Positions 36,287 through 38,537 of a stretch of 38,537 nt of DNA are shown piece after piece (positions within the stretch are counted from its first letter, which is position 1; every line of letters begins with the position of its first letter). Below the pieces are notes generated by a model. The model was not told where the DNA came from and searched no databases. It saw only the letters and a program-made list of their open reading frames with translations. The stretch covers positions 1-38,537 of the forward strand of contig CANMBF010000025.1 in the NCBI GenBank assembly GCA_947496065.1, in the 5' to 3' direction. The stretch is from Bacteroidota bacterium. GTDB lineage: Bacteria > Bacteroidota > Bacteroidia > NS11-12g > UBA955. The position numbers and the translations under genes were made by a program.

Positions 36287-37186
36287 TTACCCAGCCCAGT
36301 TCTCCCTGTCCAAACTTCTGTATTGAATAGCTTCAGCGAGATGTTCAATTTTTATTTCTTCGGTACCTGCCAAATCTGCAATGGTTCTACTTACTTTTAA
36401 AATTCTATCATAAGCCCTTGCACTTAAATTTAATTTTTGCATCGCGGTTTTTAATAACTGTGTACCAGCCTCGCTAATTTGACAAACTTCTTTGACTTGA
36501 TTACTTGGCATCTGCGCATTGCTATAAACACCTTGTTTGCCACCATAGCGGGCCGACTGAATTTCCCTGGCCTTCTGCACCCTTTCTCGCACTATGTCGC
36601 TTTTTTCATTGCTGCGTTTTCTACTCGATAATTCATCAAAACTCACTGGCGTTACTTCAATATGAATATCAATTCTATCTAACAAGGGACCGCTTATTTT
36701 ACTTAGGTATTTTTGTACGATGCCCTGACCGCAGACACACGCTTTTTCAGGGTGATTGAAATAGCCACAAGGACATGGATTCATGCTCGCTACTAACATA
36801 AAACTTGCTGGGTAATCCACCGAAAATTTAGCCCTCGAAATATTTACTTTTCTATCCTCTAAGGGTTGTCGCATAACCTCCAATACGGTGCGTTTAAATT
36901 CAGGCAACTCATCTAAGAACAACACCCCATTGTGGGCCAATGAAATTTCGCCCGGTTGGGGATTGGTGCCGCCACCAACAAGTGCTACATCGCTTATGGT
37001 ATGATGTGGCGAACGGAAAGGACGATGTGCTACAAGACCAGCATTATCTGCTAGTTTACCCGCCACTGAATGAATTTTAGTGGTTTCTAAAGCCTCATGT
37101 AATGTCATGGGTGGCAAGATGGTTGGCAATCGTTTGGCCAACATGGTTTTGCCGGCACCTGGCGGACCAATTAAAATATAAATCGG
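36287..37186 (-). pseudogene. yifB: 5'-truncated YifB/ComM-type AAA+ ATPase (copy B)
   Basis: The C-terminal two thirds of a YifB/ComM (Mg-chelatase-like AAA+) protein. The frame begins at [19 protein letters not shown], so Walker A is kept, but a stop codon lies directly upstream (37187-37189). The usual N-terminal Lon-like domain (about 200 residues) is missing. An internal ATG at 37144 would start after Walker A and give an inactive 285-residue product. Remaining motifs are intact: [13 protein letters not shown], Walker [10 protein letters not shown], sensor [10 protein letters not shown] with the Cys cluster, and arginine-finger region [13 protein letters not shown]. YifB/ComM acts in DNA branch migration during natural transformation. 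The break near 37186 coincides with the start of a restriction-modification unit. Confidence 0.88.
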
Positions 37187-37259
37187 TTACTATATTACAC
37201 CTACACTTTTTGTTTGATTAAAATTAACCAAACTAAGCGTTAGAACCTTGGATATACTT

Positions 37260-37314
37260 AAAGAATTAAGTTCTTTTGATTTGATTTTTTTTATTCTATA
37301 TTGAAATACAATAT
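37260..37314. promoter_or_regulatory. Two 17-bp dyads before the small XRE gene
   Basis: AAAGAA-TTAAG-TTCTTT (37260-37276) and ATATTG-AAATA-CAATAT (37298-37314) are both 6-5-6 inverted repeats, centred 38 bp apart and within 120 bases of the XRE start. They are plausible controller-protein sites, although their sequences differ. Confidence 0.35.
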
Positions 37315-37379
37315 GATTTTCGTTGGATAAACCACTTTTTTATACGTGATTTGTTACATTTACATTTCAAGACAAATCA

Positions 37380-37577
37380 ATGAACCGCATAAAAGAGGTA
37401 ATGGAGGAGAAAGGAATCAAGCAAACTTGGTTGAGTGAACGATTAGGAAAGAGTTATTCCCAAGTAAACGGATATGTCCAAAACAGGCACCAGCCGCGCC
37501 TTGAGGTTTTGTTCCAAATTGCAGAAATTTTAGGGGTTGAGGTTAAGACATTAATTGAAGAAAAACCGAAGAAATGA
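37380..37577 (+). CDS. Small XRE-family HTH regulator (R-M controller-like)
   Basis: A 65-residue protein that is almost entirely an XRE helix-turn-helix: IKQTWLSERLGKSYSQVNGYVQNRHQPRLEVLFQIAEILGVE, given here only as the order of helices (residues 13-21, 24-33, 42-50). It has no effector domain. The size and position fit the controller (C) proteins of restriction-modification systems. Its stop codon overlaps the start of the methyltransferase gene by 4 bases (ATGA), so the two are translationally coupled. Autoregulation through the upstream dyads is likely by analogy but not shown. Confidence 0.85.
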   Translation: MNRIKEVMEEKGIKQTWLSERLGKSYSQVNGYVQNRHQPRLEVLFQIAEILGVEVKTLIEEKPKK

Positions 37578-38537
37578 ATATCGCTCAAATAGAAAACAAT
37601 CTTCAATTACTCGTTAATTCATTTGATGAAGACACTTTCATTTATGAGTTATTATTGGCGTATGGACAACCCAAAGCGAGTATAAAAAGATTACAGGAAG
37701 GTGGATTAAACCTATCAAAAAATGATGGAGAGATACTTTGGAAAAAGAAGATATTCTTCAAAGAATCATCGGATAGTGATTTGCATGACCTGATTGATGA
37801 TTTGAGGATTGATGATAGTATTACCAAACATTCACCCCGGTTCATTATTGTTACAGATTATAAGAATTTACTTGCACGAGACACCAAGACCGCTGACACA
37901 CTTGATATTGAAATTTTAGAGATACTTCGGTATTTTGACTTTTTCCTACCTCTAGCAGGAATGGAGAAGGCTCAACATCAATTCGAAAATCCTGCCGATG
38001 TTAAGGCTGCGGAACGGATGGGTAAATTGTATGATGAAATCAAGAAAGACAATACAACAGATACAGAAGAAGAAGTACACAATCTTAATGTCTTTCTAAC
38101 CCGATTATTATTCTGTTTTTTTGCTGAGGATACCAACATTTTTGAAAAAAGTCAGTTCACCCATAGTCTAATTAATCATACTCAAGATGATGGTAGTGAT
38201 TTGCATACTCATTTTGAGAGGTTATTTCAAGTAATGAACACCCCTGATAATAATCGGGGTAACATACCAGCATTTCTGAACTCATTTCCATACGTAAATG
38301 GTGGTTTATTTAGGAATCAACATAATATCCCTCAATTCAGCAGAAAGAGTAGAACTGCAATAATTGAAAGTGGAGAGTTAGATTGGAGTGCCATCAATCC
38401 GGATATTTTCGGTTCCATGATTCAAGCGGTTATCACTCCTGAACATAGGGGTGGTTTAGGAATGCACTATACCAGTGTTCCCAACATAATGAAAGTAATT
38501 GAACCTTTGTTCCTAAATGACTTTTATGAAGAGTTTG
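37574..38537 (+). CDS. MmeI-like (type IIG/IIL) DNA methyltransferase/restriction enzyme, 5' part
   Basis: An open frame from ATG 37574 to the end of the window (321 residues seen, 3' end missing). The N-terminus reads MNIAQIENNLQLLVNSFDED, then YGQPKASIKRL, LWKKKIFFKES, HSPRFIIVTDY and DTLDIEI. This is the N-terminal domain seen in MmeI-like single-chain enzymes and related stand-alone methyltransferases. A helical region follows with LFCFFAEDTNIFE, FPYVNGGLF, DWSAINPDIFGSMIQ and GMHYTS, the usual lead-in to the methyltransferase domain, whose SAM motif and NPPY would lie beyond the window. I see no clear PD-ExK nuclease motif in the N-terminus, so it may be only a methyltransferase within a larger system. 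It is coupled to the XRE gene. Confidence 0.85.
   Translation, partial: MNIAQIENNLQLLVNSFDEDTFIYELLLAYGQPKASIKRLQEGGLNLSKNDGEILWKKKIFFKESSDSDLHDLIDDLRIDDSITKHSPRFIIVTDYKNLLARDTKTADTLDIEILEILRYFDFFLPLAGMEKAQHQFENPADVKAAERMGKLYDEIKKDNTTDTEEEVHNLNVFLTRLLFCFFAEDTNIFEKSQFTHSLINHTQDDGSDLHTHFERLFQVMNTPDNNRGNIPAFLNSFPYVNGGLFRNQHNIPQFSRKSRTAIIESGELDWSAINPDIFGSMIQAVITPEHRGGLGMHYTSVPNIMKVIEPLFLNDFYEEF

Noticed and set aside
37642-37845. A 67-codon minus-strand open frame inside the MmeI-like gene
   Set aside because: Shadow of a continuous, family-matching plus-strand reading frame.

Overview
The window comes from an AT-rich member of the Bacteroidota. Three independent signs support this. Several very large secreted proteins end in type IX secretion (T9SS) type A sorting domains. 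Many promoters fit the Bacteroidota pattern (TTTG or TTG, about 20 bases, then TAnnTTTG). Shine-Dalgarno sequences are largely absent. Genus cannot be read from the sequence; the gene mix would fit a Chitinophagales/Sphingobacteriales-like or Cytophagales-like lineage.

Layout. 1-4822: AT-rich leader, then a 1390-residue T9SS surface protein with its own promoter and terminator. 4824-8088: a co-directional group with a YD-repeat-like secreted protein, free methionine-(R)-sulfoxide reductase, the ribosome GTPase Der and a small lipoprotein. 8092-10885: a minus-strand block with a MauE-thioredoxin fusion, two tandem paralogous Cys-rich mini-lipoproteins and a CNNM/CorC-type transporter. 11039-14800: a second T9SS protein, meeting convergently a cobalamin-dependent methionine synthase (metH) that lacks the homocysteine domain and is preceded by a clear SAM-I (S-box) riboswitch. 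17890-25721: an SGNH/sialate-esterase-like T9SS protein, a VPS10/BNR-repeat protein split by a 1-base frameshift, and a membrane glycosyltransferase-like protein. 25797-27467: a lipocalin-like lipoprotein and an AI-2E family exporter.

27473-32741 looks like an SOS-type mutagenesis cassette. A LexA-like XRE-S24 repressor is divergent from an active-site-complete DNA polymerase IV (dinB) and a short DnaE2-like polymerase. Two 17-bp dyads with a common pattern flank and overlap the repressor's own promoter, which predicts autoregulation. The dinB leader holds nested palindromes. The dnaE start is preceded by a phased octanucleotide array.

32786-38537 is the most rearranged part. The 3' end of a yifB/comM-type gene is present twice. 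The two tails encode the same C-terminal peptide but differ at about 15 silent positions. They flank a segment with two lipoprotein genes. The longer copy is cut just upstream of its Walker A motif, where a restriction-modification unit begins (small XRE regulator overlapping an MmeI-like methyltransferase/restriction gene that runs off the window). I read this as yifB acting as an integration or recombination hotspot, with a defence island breaking it. No integrase is visible, so the mechanism is inference.
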